64,000 nt of DNA, from NCBI GenBank assembly GCA_914767715.1, contig OU612071.1, positions 27,215,681-27,279,680 of the forward strand. Direction: 5' to 3'. Below are positions 24,622 through 36,499 of this stretch, piece after piece (position 1 is the first letter of the stretch; each line of letters opens with the position of its first letter). Under the pieces are notes generated by a model. It had not been told where the DNA came from and did not search any database. It saw only the letters and a program-made list of their open reading frames with translations. Position numbers and translations under genes: made by a program. Source of the stretch: Membranipora membranacea (taxonomy: Eukaryota; Bryozoa; Gymnolaemata; Cheilostomatida; Membraniporidae).

Positions 24622-27600
24622 ATGGATACACTGTCGAGTCACAAACTGGCTGTTTGGATAATTTTAGTTGCGACTTCGTCAAGCACGGATTTGATGGCTG
24701 ATTCTGACATCGTACAGAGTATGAAGGAAGGCAAAGAAGTTCTCAGACAACTTGAAGCTTTGTTAATTGATCCAAATTTCCCACTAACAGACAAGGTATA
24801 TCCTCATTTACCTCCAGTATAAAATAGAAGTGCTACACTTGGTGACAAGGAATCAAAATATTGTTTATACTAATCTTTCATTCTTTAACAAGCGTTTAAA
24901 ATCCCAAACTTAGACTATCCAACGTTTAATACAGAGATGAAATTATTAATTCATCCCAGCATGATGGCCTCTAACAAACCACTGATATACTGTTGTCTTG
25001 CTGCTATTCGCCTCTCTGTTTTCTGCAAAACGATGCATCTTTATCTAGATTTTTTGGAGTCACCATAGAATTTAACATTGACGACGATTTTGAGCTCATA
25101 TGTGGTAGTCACAGGCCATAACTGTCTAACTTTATATCCGTTGTGATGACGATCCTTGGACTCCTCATGAATATTTTTGATTTTACCAGTACACATTAAT
25201 TGCTAAATACTGGCAACTCAAGAGCTATCGAGGCAAATTAAACGCTAACAGACTGTCAAATTTCTGTCTCATAGTTGATTGAGTTATAGATCCTTATATC
25301 GGAGTTGATCATCTCTTAAAGAGTTGAGGGTTTGGCAGTTGCTGTGGTTGAGGTTGAATAAATGACTCATAGTTTAAGAGAGACCAATTCATACAAAGCT
25401 ATGACAGTCCTATACACACTGAGATTAGTGAAGGCGTGAACCTGAAACCTTTCAAGTCAAAAATTATTCTTATTTAATTGCCAGGGATTTCTGTGGCGAA
25501 AGAATAAACTGATGATGCAGGACCATGGGTCATTTTTCATCTCAAATTTTCTTTAGATCGATCTCCAATCTTCGGTTGATGCACTAGTAAGAAAGGAACA
25601 TCAAACTGATGTTATTTCACTGCCACAGAATTCAGAATGTGACATGAGCTGCTGCAGAGTTCTCCCTTCTTTAGCTGTACTATCCAGCCAGAAGCCAGTA
25701 TATCACACATGTCAGAAGTATATCACCTATCACTATAGCCAGTCATGTGGTTTGTTTGACTTGTCTAGATGTGAAGCTTCAAGACCTTTGTTGAGGTAAG
25801 TTTCAATGACATGAATATGTTATTTACATAACATCTTCACCAAACTGATAAAGCTGCTAGATAAATCATTGGTTCGGACACGAGAATCATTCTGCATCAT
25901 GCACACACTGATATTTCTGTTCCAACTTTCTTTAGTGGTCAACAAGGTTTACCTTCTTGAAATGTAAGAAAACGAAAACATTATGCCAAATACTACTCAT
26001 TCTCAGAAGGATATTAAAAGACTGAACCGGACCAATCAGACATGTGCCTACAGCATTAATCAGTATCTTAGCTTCTCGCAATTTAGACAACAATTTGCTA
26101 ATTCTCATTACAGGACATATGCATGCTCTTCTCTGATGACAAACTATTACACAGAACAGAGATCTTGTCCCTCTAATATGTATACTTGTTGTGCAGGATA
26201 TGTCTGGTATAATGATTGCTGTCTTAGTGAGTAGTCTATACATTGTGTCTGGTCTTTTATTTGAAGCTGCTGAACAAATTCAAGACATCAATATAACTTC
26301 TGTCGACAGATACATTAGAAAATTATGTGCGTTATAATAGGTGCATTGATAAGCACAATGATATGTTATTGTATTGTATTACCTTACTGAGCTTCATTGC
26401 ACATCACTCAATCATGTATTAATTATCAACCAATCATCCATTTTTTAGACTTATCAGAGTTGAGAAAGATTATTGATGTGGCACAGATGTAAGGAAGATC
26501 TACAGGAGCACAACATATTGGATACATTGTAGCTTCCGACTCATCCAATTCAGCATCTGTTGTAGATTTAAGCCAACAAATGTTTTGCTGCCGAAAAACT
26601 TTGTTCACAAATAAATAAACTATGTGTGTATGAAAACTTTTATTTAAATTTAAATTTCGCATATTAATTATTCACGGAAATGTCCAAATTATTACTTCCC
26701 TAATCGAATTATAAGGTGTTTGCAAAGTTACCAATGATATTATACATTGTGGATTTACAAAATCGATATTCATTAATGATTCACTAGTAAGTTTTCCTAA
26801 TCTTGGCCTGGTCGCTAAATTTAAATCAGTGAATATTTTCATCCTATGGGGTATTGTAGATATGGGTATAGGGTGCGAATTGCAAATTCTGAGTACCAGC
26901 AGCTGGACTCTAATGGGTTCTGTTTAATGCATAAGGAAGTCGCAGACAAGAAAAATCTTCTGCCTTTCCATACCCTAAAAAAATTTGAATCAGACAAAGC
27001 CACACTCATGTTGCAGACTTAGGTCCCTGGACACTTTTGTAGATCTTGGCTCAATATAGACTATACATAGGTACAAACTGATTTGATACACAGCTTTTTA
27101 AATATCCCTCCACCACCACCGTCCTCCCTCCGTCCTCCGAGGGAACAAACTAGTTCTATAGATATCACCAGTAAAGATCAAATAACCTGATGTGCCATAC
27201 ACACACTACACACAGCGGTCAAGGTGACTTGCTTGTGTTGTATCTACAGTTTATATTTACTTGTGATGGCTGCTGAGATGCTTTTTTTAGTTCACCGCAC
27301 TAACATTCCATCAGTAGTCAAGAGCAAGAACCATGAAGAACAAAGACTATGTGTTCTGAGATTTTAAGCATTTAGTTGACAAAAAGACATTTGAAATCGG
27401 AACTTACTCAAGGACCATTAGTGTTTCCCATCTTCCGTTAACACGCCTGACAGCTGGAAAGATCAGATGCAGCTTATTAGGTAAAATTCTGAGCAAAACC
27501 TTGAACTTTGAAAAGTTGACGCACCATTTTTCATACAAATGTTAAGACCAGAAACATGCTATAGCATGTTGTTATGACACACACAATATTTGATGGCACG

Positions 27601-29105
27601 GTACACTGATCACATTTTACACTTCATTAGTACATGTTCTGTAAAATTCACCGGTTTTACCCAGTTGTAGTGGTCATATTTAGAAATAAGAAGGTCTTTT
27701 ATTCACACATTACATTTATGTGGAGATAACTCCTATTCTGACCTATGCACTTCAGAGAAAAAGTGAATAGCGCAGTAAGGTCGCGTCACTGAATTAGAGA
27801 AGACACTGAGCCTGTATCAATTAGCCAATAGTTTCCAGTCTAGAGTATTTATATGTTTATGATTGATACATATACATAAGGCCACTCCAAATTAATACCT
27901 CTAGATCTAGATGAACGCCCGCCACCTTGTCAGATCCTGATAAAATCAAAATACCGCCAGACGCCAGTCGAAAATAGACGTAAAATAATGAAATATTTTA
28001 CCTCCTGATATATGATATATGATTTCATTACCTGTGATGAGTGGTGACTCAATATGGATGAAGAGAACAAAAAATATAACATGAAAATAAAACTAGTCCT
28101 ACATTTCATGGTCCATCGTGGACTTTACGATAGTAGCTTTGGTTTCAGTTTCAATTTAGCTCAGTATTTCTGATTGGCCAATTAGTAGTGATCTTGACCA
28201 ATGTGAGGCAACCTAATCATTTTACAAATTTGACTCAGGGTAGGGGGCGTGGCTTGCTACTCTTGATCATTGGCTACTTATTTGTATACACACATTGTGA
28301 AAGCACATGGTTACATCAGTGCTCAGATGGCTTGCAATGTGATTTAGTGGCATCAGGGATAATTCTCCCTGGTGGCATTACGTTATCAATCGGTCATGAC
28401 ATAGCAAGGTCAATTATTTAAGATCAGTCCCTGGCCTTGTAAAAGTTGCAGACTGCAGAGGCTTTAATCGCTGACCCCCGCTTTACTCAGCTTAATGATG
28501 GCATGGAAAGCTGGTCGGCATCTGCTGATTGGAGCGTCGAAGTGAGTGGAAAAACGGAGATTTCGGTCGAAGGTTACCCCTAGCAGTGGGTCCACTGCTC
28601 CCCTTCAACAAGGTTACATTTCATCAAATTACACATAGAGAGATGTCTTCCCAATTTTTTTTAATATTTTGTCAGTCGGAGTTGTCTTCTTAAAGACTTA
28701 TAATTCGATACTGATATCCTATCCCTTAACTATTTCTTATATGAAGGGGGAGGTACTTGGAGGTGTGGAAGGTTTTTTGCTTTGTCAAGGTAAACTGAAA
28801 ATCTTAACTGAAAAGAAAATTACAGAGAAAAGGTGCCCAGAGAGAAGGAGAGACCTTTTGTATAACCATACCAATGATTGCTGTACCACTGGATATAAAG
28901 ATGAAAGAGAAAGGTATGCATCTACCAGGTCTTTATTTATGATGATTCATACATAAGATTAGATATACCACTGAAGCATGGATTGTTGTAGTGGCAAGAC
29001 TATTGACTCTACTGTCAACACAGACCAGCCCTCGTCTAGGGAACACTAAACTAATTTCGTACTCTCTCTTACAGGTCTAACTTTAACAAGCACGATGGAT
29101 ACTAA
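24622..29105 (+). CDS. Secreted cysteine-rich protein, possibly EMI-like, five exons
   Basis: Exon 1 (24622-24795) starts with a signal peptide (KLAVWIILVATSSS) and ends phase 0. Exon 2 (25557-25795; acceptor ttctttag, donor AG|gtaagt) has ECDMSCCRVLPS and HTCQKYITYHYSQSCGLF. Exon 3 ends at 26226 with YTCCAGYVWYNDCCL; its start is uncertain (26020 or 26054 keep phase). Exon 4 (28790-28913) reads EKRCPERRRDLLYNHTNDCC then TTGYK and joins exon 3 in phase. Exon 5 starts at 29075 behind a strong acceptor (actctctcttacag) and adds about 10 residues before TAA at 29103-29105, inside the LINE ORF in another frame. The CC-x-GY pattern recalls EMI domains, but the match is weak. Predicted role: extracellular matrix or secreted binding protein. 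Confidence 0.55.
26240..28780. other. Large intron, no gene recognised inside
   Basis: This lies between exons 3 and 4 of the cysteine-rich gene. The short frames at 26426-26662 (minus) and 28188-28421 (plus) show no domain and no splice context, so I do not call them. Confidence 0.35.
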
Positions 29106-32100
29106 GCATCCTGTCAGTATATTGGTCTGGAACTGCAACGGCATAAGTGGGAAAAGGCACCAACTGGAGTTAATTCTTGACCATCACAAACCTGACCTAT
29201 TTGCCCTCACAGAAACTAAACTAATTGGTAGCATTTTAGATAAAGAAATTTGTGATAATTATACCCTTTACAGGCTAGATCGTGTTAACACTTCTGGTCG
29301 TGGTGGAGGAGTATTGATTGGTGTTTGTGAAACATCGAATATACTAGTTAATAAGATCACACCAGAAGAAAGAGGTGAAATCCTGTCACTTGACCTTAGT
29401 ATTGGTGGGTTTTCTTTCTCTTTTACAGTGTACTATCGGAGACCAGCTATCAATTCAATAGATGATTTCCTTACCTGGCATCGTAACCAGACCTCATGTA
29501 ATCAACTGATTGTAGGTGACTTCAACCTACCAGACATTGATTGGTCGAAAGGTCAACTCAAAAGACGCCTGAACCCAAATATGCATGAATCATTTCTGAA
29601 TTTTGTAGGAGCCAGTGACCTCGAACAGTTTGTTGATTTTCCGACACACACACACGGAAACACCCTCGACCTTGTACTCTCTAACTTGGACCTCTCTATC
29701 CCTATAAGTGAGCCAAGTTGTTCTGATCACCATGTGCTTTTGTTTGACCTATTCTCTGAGCATCCCATATCCGACTCTATCAATAACAACAATACTACAC
29801 CATTTTGGAATTTCGAAAAGGCCAAAATCCCTGAGATAATGATTGACTGCTATGACATAGAAACTGAAATTAGCCAGCAAGTGAAAGTCGGGGCCCCTGT
29901 AAACACAGTTTGGGAAACCTTCAAATCCAGTATTCCCAAATCCGCTTTTAAAAACATTCCAAGCAAAAGGAGAAAGCCCACCCTGAGCCCTTGGATGTCC
30001 AAGTCAACGGAGAGGGAAGTAAATCGGAGGAAGCGATGGCATAAAACAAGTAAGCTACACAATACTGCCGAGAACAGAGAAAAAGCGTCTAAACAATCTA
30101 AACTCTGTGATAAACTCATAAAACATGATTACAATGCATTTATAAACAACCATATTTGTAGCAAGCTCGAGAATGGAGACAGTAAACCCCTGTTCAAGTT
30201 CATTTCTAACAGGCGTGGAAACAGCAATACAATCAAGAAGATAGATGGTTGCCTGTCCGACTCAGCCGCTGATATCACTGATTGCTTTGCATCTGCTTTC
30301 AGCTCTGTCTTTACTGACGATGATGGTAGACAGCCCCCCACAAACCCATGTACTGCTCAACAGTCTTCATGTATTAAGATTCAGCCAATTGGAGTGCTGA
30401 AGCAACTCAGATCACTTGATCGCACTAAAGGTGCGGGACCTGACGGACTCTCCTCTGCCTTGCTTAAGTTTCTGGCAAATTTTATCTACAAACCATTGTC
30501 ATTATTCTACCAATATTCACTTGATACAGGCGCTGTTCCTGACGACTGGAAGCTTGCTAATGTCATTCCAATCCACAAGAAAGGCTCTCGCAGTAATCCG
30601 CTGAATTACCGACCAATCTCTATGACCTGTATTACATCTAAAATACTAGAACATATTCTATGTCATGACATAAACAATTTCCTAGATAATAACAATCTGC
30701 TTGTAGAATGCCAGCATGGATTTAGAAAGCAACATGGCTGCGACACCCAGCTTCTTACAACCATAACAGACCTTGTGGAAGCCTATGATCAGAACATCCC
30801 GGTTGATCTAGCAGTCCTTGACTTCTCAAAGGCTTTTGATGTCGTCTCGCATCCAAAACTTCTCCTCAAGATGAAAGCCATAGGAATCCATAGATCTACC
30901 TGCAACTTGATATCTGAATGGTTATCCAACCGACTACTCACAGTGACAGTTAATGGTGTCCAATCTTCTTTGCATCATGTTACCTCTGGTGTGCCCCAGG
31001 GCAGTGTTCTGGGGCCCCTCCTGTTCTTATTATATATCAACGACATGCCATCTTGTGTCAATTTTTGTAACCTTAGACTATTTGCAGATGACTCTTTAGC
31101 TTTTCACCGAATACAATCACAGGTGGATGTGGATCATATGCAGAGCGATCTTGATCTACTAATTGAGTGGGCTAACACCTGGCAGATGAAGTTCAATGTG
31201 GATAAGTGTGAGCACATGAGAATACAGCGTCAAAAACATAACTCAACCCAGGCTAGTTACATGCTCAACAACTGCAAGCTGACTCAAGTCTCCAGTATCA
31301 AATATCTTGGTGTACATATAGATGACCAATTATCCTTCGACAAACACATCAGGGAGATATGTAAAAAAGCCACTCAAACACTTCATATGTTGATGAGAAA
31401 TTTGAAAAAAGCTCGTACAAAATCCAGATCTATTTGCTATAAATGTATTTGTAGGCCTATACTGGAATACGCTTCTCAAAGCTGGTCGCCTCACTTGGTG
31501 AAACACATCGACACTATGGAAGCGATTAATCGGAAGGCTTTCAGATGGGATTATCACAAAAAGAAGTCGGATCATATCAGTGATCTCATGTCTCAGTTCG
31601 ATTGGCAGACTCTAGCTGAAAGACGACAAAATTCCGATCTAAAATTGTATTTCAAAATCATTGCAGGTTCAGCAGCTGTTGATGAAAGCAAAGTCTCCAC
31701 AAGCCATATGTACGATCACAACACCCGGACAGGTTCTGTTGTTGGTACAATCAACACCAATGTGAAGAAATATGCTTTCAAACAGCGAGTCTACCGATAT
31801 CTCAACCCAGCTATCCATCGAACTGATTTATGATAACTGTATATGTTGTTCGTTGTTCGCATTACTATATCCCTTGTTGCTCATTTATCTATTGATCGTT
31901 ATTGTACTACTGATGACTCATGATATTGTTTACTGACTTATGACTCACACCACTGACTACCCTCATCGACATACTGGACTGTCCTATTTCATTGTATATT
32001 AGCCATCCTACTCCGTTTTAATTTGTTGCTCTCGTCTTACTCAACTCCAACAATATTTACCAACTCATGAAACAAGTACTCAGTGCTGTTTCGATTGTGC

Positions 32101-32700
32101 ATTTGTTGCCGTTTTCTCGAGGGCACCCAGCCCCCTTCCCCGTGCTCTGCTCCCGGCGCCCTGTTGTGGTTGATTTTAGTGTATGGGCAAGGACTTGTTA
32201 CCCTGATCTGGTCTCGAGTGTGGTGTGGCCTGGTGTCTGATAATTCCACTGGAAACCCCTACAGTGTTGTCCCAGATTACTAACAAAAGTTGTCTGTCAA
32301 TTTCTCCTTATCCGCCCCCTTATATGTTAACAACCCACTGCTGAAAACCCTGCGATTGTGAATGTGACGCCAAAACCCTCCTTGAATTGATCCCTTGCGA
32401 GTCGTGGCTGTGAAGCTATACAAAATACCTAACTGTTACATCTCCGATGACTGATATACTGTTATTTACACCCAGATAATCAAGTCTCATTCTGTTATCA
32501 CTACACAGCATATCGCCCTTGAAAGGAGACAACTACTCCGACGGCGATCAACCTATCGGAAGGAAGAATCGGAAGAATACCAGAAAGACTTAAGTTCCTT
32601 TGATAAGTAGTAGTTATGAATTATCCCTGTTGTGGTTGATTTTCCTCCACAGCTGAACATTCAAAAATAAAGCCATGAATCATGAGTTGTCTTCCCCTTT
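29075..32700 (+). mobile_element. LINE insertion including 3' UTR
   Basis: The element includes the intact ORF 29095-31833 and a non-coding 3' region that probably reaches about 32.6-32.7 kb, where aaaaataaagcc (near 32668) could serve as its poly(A) signal. The exact 5' limit is unclear because the first recognisable base is next to a host splice acceptor. I see no target duplication. Confidence 0.6.
29095..31833 (+). CDS. Intact LINE ORF: endonuclease plus reverse transcriptase (CR1/L2-like)
   Basis: One uninterrupted 912-codon frame. The N-terminal exonuclease-endonuclease-phosphatase domain has its catalytic boxes: VWNCNG (residues 11-16), TETK (E40), GDFN (141-144) and SDHH (210-213). 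The reverse transcriptase runs from about residue 440 to 780, with KGAGPDG, NYRPISMTCITSKILEHIL, QHGFRKQHGC, VLDFSKAFDVVSH, SGVPQGSVLGPLLF, LFADD (662-666) and KYLGVHIDD. The C-terminal part has NRKAFRWDYHKKK and the Trp-Leu-Arg-Arg-type motif (WQTLAERR). No RNase H is present, as expected for the CR1/L2 groups. It would nick target DNA and copy its own RNA there. An intact ORF implies recent insertion. An upstream ORF1 was not found. Confidence 0.92.
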   Translation: MDTKHPVSILVWNCNGISGKRHQLELILDHHKPDLFALTETKLIGSILDKEICDNYTLYRLDRVNTSGRGGGVLIGVCETSNILVNKITPEERGEILSLDLSIGGFSFSFTVYYRRPAINSIDDFLTWHRNQTSCNQLIVGDFNLPDIDWSKGQLKRRLNPNMHESFLNFVGASDLEQFVDFPTHTHGNTLDLVLSNLDLSIPISEPSCSDHHVLLFDLFSEHPISDSINNNNTTPFWNFEKAKIPEIMIDCYDIETEISQQVKVGAPVNTVWETFKSSIPKSAFKNIPSKRRKPTLSPWMSKSTEREVNRRKRWHKTSKLHNTAENREKASKQSKLCDKLIKHDYNAFINNHICSKLENGDSKPLFKFISNRRGNSNTIKKIDGCLSDSAADITDCFASAFSSVFTDDDGRQPPTNPCTAQQSSCIKIQPIGVLKQLRSLDRTKGAGPDGLSSALLKFLANFIYKPLSLFYQYSLDTGAVPDDWKLANVIPIHKKGSRSNPLNYRPISMTCITSKILEHILCHDINNFLDNNNLLVECQHGFRKQHGCDTQLLTTITDLVEAYDQNIPVDLAVLDFSKAFDVVSHPKLLLKMKAIGIHRSTCNLISEWLSNRLLTVTVNGVQSSLHHVTSGVPQGSVLGPLLFLLYINDMPSCVNFCNLRLFADDSLAFHRIQSQVDVDHMQSDLDLLIEWANTWQMKFNVDKCEHMRIQRQKHNSTQASYMLNNCKLTQVSSIKYLGVHIDDQLSFDKHIREICKKATQTLHMLMRNLKKARTKSRSICYKCICRPILEYASQSWSPHLVKHIDTMEAINRKAFRWDYHKKKSDHISDLMSQFDWQTLAERRQNSDLKLYFKIIAGSAAVDESKVSTSHMYDHNTRTGSVVGTINTNVKKYAFKQRVYRYLNPAIHRTDL

Positions 32701-32715
32701 CATAATTTTTATAAC

Positions 32716-32910
32716 TTTTCTAATTTTAATAATAATATGCTTTTAATAAGTGAATTTAACTATTACAGTCCATCTAAAATATTTTATCAGCCAGTATTAT
32801 GATAATGCTTTTAATAACTGATTTTAACTCTTACACACCCATCTAGAATGTTCCCTGTTTCCTGCTCTTTCATCAGCCAGTATCATATTACATTATGCTT
32901 TTTATAACTG
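32716..32910 (+). repeat. Imperfect tandem repeat, 2-3 units
   Basis: Units share atgcttttaataa(g/c)tgaattttaact, then tacaca/gtccatctaaaat and tttatcagccagtat. Each unit is about 85-95 bp. Possibly part of the LINE 3' end or the flanking sequence. Confidence 0.55.
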
Positions 32911-33169
32911 AAAATCAGAAGAGTCTAGTCAGTTAGTATCCAGCAACCTAAGGAGCAACACCTCATATTTTTAAACTTGTTGCAGATCACCAATAAAGTG
33001 CCTTATAACTGAACACAACCTATTGAAGTAAGTTTCTTGAGTTCTGCCTGCTGGCAGACCTCCCTGCCTTGACATAATGTTGCCTTGTTTGTATTCTGTT
33101 GTTAGACTGTAGCCTCCTTTGGGTAGTAGGTAGAGGCCAAGTGAAAACCCCCATTGCACCACTGCAGCC

Positions 33170-34020
33170 ATTGACCTGATTGCCAGTCCAGTGCAGTCCA
33201 GTTCAATCTAGTCCAGTTCCAGTCTAGCCCAGTCAAGCAATCTCGCAAAGATAGTTGTAAACCCAGAGCCATTCCCTCCCCCCCCCCATTTGGTTATTTA
33301 TTTTATCTATACCCCTTCCCTCCCATTGATTATATTGTCAAACCCTCTTCCCCTGGCCCATTTGCTTCCTTCTGTCTCGCCCGACGAATAAGTAGTAATA
33401 ATAGTTTGTCCATCTCCCTTCCCTCCCCTATTTATTTTGCCTGATAAATATGTTAATAGTTTGTCCATATCCCTTCCCTCCCCAATTTATTTTGCCTGAT
33501 AAATATGTTAATAGTTTGTCCATATCCCTTCCCTCCCAAATTAATCTCGCCAGATAGATAATCCTACTATCTTTGTCCACATATCCCCCCCCCCCCCCCC
33601 AAAGCCAGCCCCAAAGTCAGGTCAATTATATTCCCAGCCCAGATAGAGTCTCTTACTCGTTACCCCCCCCCCTCAGTTAGAGTCGTCGTACTCGACACCC
33701 CCCACTCAGTTAGAGTCGTCGTACTCGTCACCCACCCCCCTCAGTTAGGGTCGTCGTACTCGTCACCCCCCCCTCAGTTGGAGTCGTCGTACTCGTCACC
33801 CACCCCCCTCAGTTAGAGTCGTCGTACTCGTCACCCCCCCTCAGTTAGAGTCGTCGTACTCGTCAGCCCCCCCCTCAGTTAGAGTCGTTGTACTCTGTAT
33901 ATTCACAGGCAGATAGAGTCGGCGTACTCGATTTAGAGAGTCGGCGTACTCAGTAGAAATAGGCAATGTGTGTGGTTGCAGTGGCGGGTATCGCCGCCTT
34001 AGGGTAAACCCCCTCAAAAT
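33170..34020 (+). repeat. C/T-rich dispersed block, copy 2
   Basis: Homologous to 20870-21700, in the same orientation. It includes a run of three roughly 57-bp units (ttgcctgataaatatgttaa plus cccttccctccc) at about 33390-33535 and then the minisatellite. Here it is followed by the 3' end of a minus-strand LINE rather than by an endonuclease fragment. Confidence 0.6.
33642..33953 (+). repeat. Minisatellite, second array of about 10 units
   Basis: Same unit as 21321-21640 (agtcgtcgtactcgtcaccc plus C run plus tcagttag). Here most units end cgtcac rather than cgttac, so the two arrays have each become internally more uniform since they separated. Confidence 0.85.
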
Positions 34021-34378
34021 CCTCTACACTGTCCCAGTCTGTTATTTATTATTATATTTTGTCGTTATTCCAGTCATACTGTATATTTAATTGTAATGTA
34101 CTAAGTCAGGGACATGCCTGGTCCCTCTTACAGGCATGTACCTGCTTTCATCACACTGATTAGCTAATCCAGACATTATCATCAGTTCATAAGTAGGTTC
34201 TTTCTTACTTTTATCCTATCTATTGCACAGGATTATCTTGTATTTGTTTACGTGCATGTCTACCTGCAAGTTGGCAGGTTTCCAGCGCCAGCCTCTACAG
34301 CTGTGACTTTAGAAACCGTTGTGCCACAATCGGTTTATCGTTCCAGGTCAGCAACAAATTTCCAATAACAGGCTAATA

Positions 34379-36395
34379 TTAGACACATTGGGGGCTCAGT
34401 AGATGACTGGTGTCAGGCAGCATATTCCATTCCAACGATCGTCGAAAGTGAGTGGTGTTGGTTTGGGGAGTGAAATACTGGTGCTGGTGGCGGCGTGCTG
34501 AGTTATGTGCTGATCTAGTGATGTATTTAGCGAGAACTGATGGATTGTTGTGATGGTATTGGCTAAATACTTTTAGCCTGCGCTCACCTCTACGCTGGGA
34601 AAGTGGTTGCAGGTTAAGCTGCTGTAAGAGACTGGTTGTGCTGGTTTGGCGGTCGGTCTTTTTGATACCGCAGATCAGGCGTGCAGCTCGTCCTTGGACA
34701 GATTCTAGTCGTATGGCCTGAGTTTCTGTTACAGAATCCCAGGCGACAGACGCATATTCTAATACAGGTCTGACCAACTGCTTGTATGCAGTTTCCTTCA
34801 CTGGTTGTGATGTTGTCAGTACATTTCTTCTTATAAAGCCCAAGGTGGAGTTGGCTTTGTTGGTGATATTCTCTATGTGTGTTCCAGATGATCTGTGGGT
34901 CGAGAGTGACACCAAGGTACTTCACAGTAGAAGCTCTTGGAATTTCGGTATCATGGAGAGATATTGATTGAGTGTCAGGATTTCGCTTTCTTGAGAACGT
35001 CATATGCTGACACTTCATTGGATGGAATTCCATGTCTGAGTTTGCTTCCCATATGGCTAGCTGGTTTAGGTCTTCTTGCAGGCATTGATGGTTATCTACT
35101 GTGTTATAAACAACAGTATCGTCTGCGAAGAGGCGTACAACCGACTTGATGTTATCTGGTAAGTCGTTGATGTAGTAGAGGAACAAAGTTGGACCTATCA
35201 CAGAGCCCTGAGGCACTCCAGATGTGACATTTGTTACTGATGATTCTTCGCCCTCAACTACAACTTTCTGCTGCCGCCCTGTAAGGAAGTCCTCGATCCA
35301 AGCAATTACTTGGTAGTTGACAACATATTTGGCTAATTTGAGCAGGAGTTTTTGATGGTTGACCTTGTCAAATGCCTTGGAAAAATCCAAGACACAGACT
35401 TCAGTTTCTTTGCCTTGGTCGAGATTATACATAATGTCAGTAGTTAGTTTGGTGAGTTGAATTTCACATCCATGGTTCGCCCTGAACCCATGCTGATTGC
35501 TGTGGAATATGTTGTTGGATTCGGCGTATGTCTGTAGCTGGCTGGTGAGGATATGCTCCATGATCTTACTGGTGACGCATGTAAGGCTGACAGGTCGGTA
35601 GTTTTCTGCCAAGTACTTCTCACCCTCAATCCATGGGAACTATACCTTTGTCCAGTGAGCTTTGGAACAGGGTGGTCAAGGGCTTAGCTAGCACATCAGC
35701 CAACTCTCTCAGTACCCGAGGACTGATACCATCAGGGCCAGTAGCCTTGTTCACTTTCAGAGTGGCAAGTTGTTTATGTACTCCATTGATATCGATGATA
35801 ATTTCGCTCATCTTCGAGTTCAAGGTCAGTTCATGATAATAGGTTGGTGGTGTAGGATCGGAGAAGACGGATACAAACTGGTTGTTGAGGATCTCAGCTC
35901 TCTCTTTGGCTGTTACAATCTTCGTACCCTTTTTCAGTGGTCCTACTAATGACACTGCGGCAGATCGGCGATGTTTCACATAAGTCCAGAATCTTTTCGA
36001 TAGTTCACCTTTGGTTTTGCATTCTTCAGTGAAAAGTCTATGGACATATTCGGCATGTTGTTTTCTCAGCATTTTCTGCACAACGTGTCTGTATGCATTG
36101 TATCTCTCTTTTCCAGGTGTAAGCTTCCCTTCCTTTTGCACCGTTTGTGCAGCTGATTCTTTTTCTTTACTAGTTTATGTAATTGATTGTTTATCCAAGG
36201 ACGAGAGTCCTTTCGTCTAGTTTGTCTCTTTGGGATGTATATTTGCATGGCTTCAAGAATCAGATCCTTGATTGCAATCCAGTGCTCATCTGGTGAAGGT
36301 TGATATTCACTGTCCACCCTCTCTAGTCTAGGGGCTAGGCATTTGCACATACCCTCCCAGTCTGCTTTGTTGTAGAGCCATACCTTTCTACTAAA
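34379..36395 (-). mobile_element. 5'-truncated, frameshifted LINE reverse transcriptase
   Basis: The minus-strand pieces in order are: 36395-36070 linker (WLYNKADWEGMCKCL; SRPWINNQLHKLVKKKNQL), 36141-35626 start of the RT (FWTYVKHRRSA, NKATGPDGISPRVLREL), 35612-34614 core RT (ENYRPVSLTCVTSKIMEHIL, QHGFRANHGCE, VLDFSKAFDKVNH, SGVPQGSVIG, LFADDTVVY, KYLGVTLD) and 34915-34379 C-terminal part (RPVLEYASVAWDS, GRAARLICG, RRGERRLKVF, SLEWNMLPDTSHLL). Frameshifts lie near 36100, 35620 and 34900. The endonuclease is absent. The family is close to those at 7 and 29 kb but distinct. Inactive copy. Confidence 0.88.
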
Positions 36396-36499
36396 ATAAG
36401 GAAAATTTCCAACCCAAAAAACGGCCAGACTGAATAAGACTAGCTTAGCTGTTGTGAATTTGATTGTGCTAATCAGATTCACCACATTAGCATCAGCCC

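Noticed and set aside
29850-30341. Antisense open frames inside the LINE ORF
   Set aside because: They overlap a conserved sense coding region and have no splice or domain support, so they are shadows.
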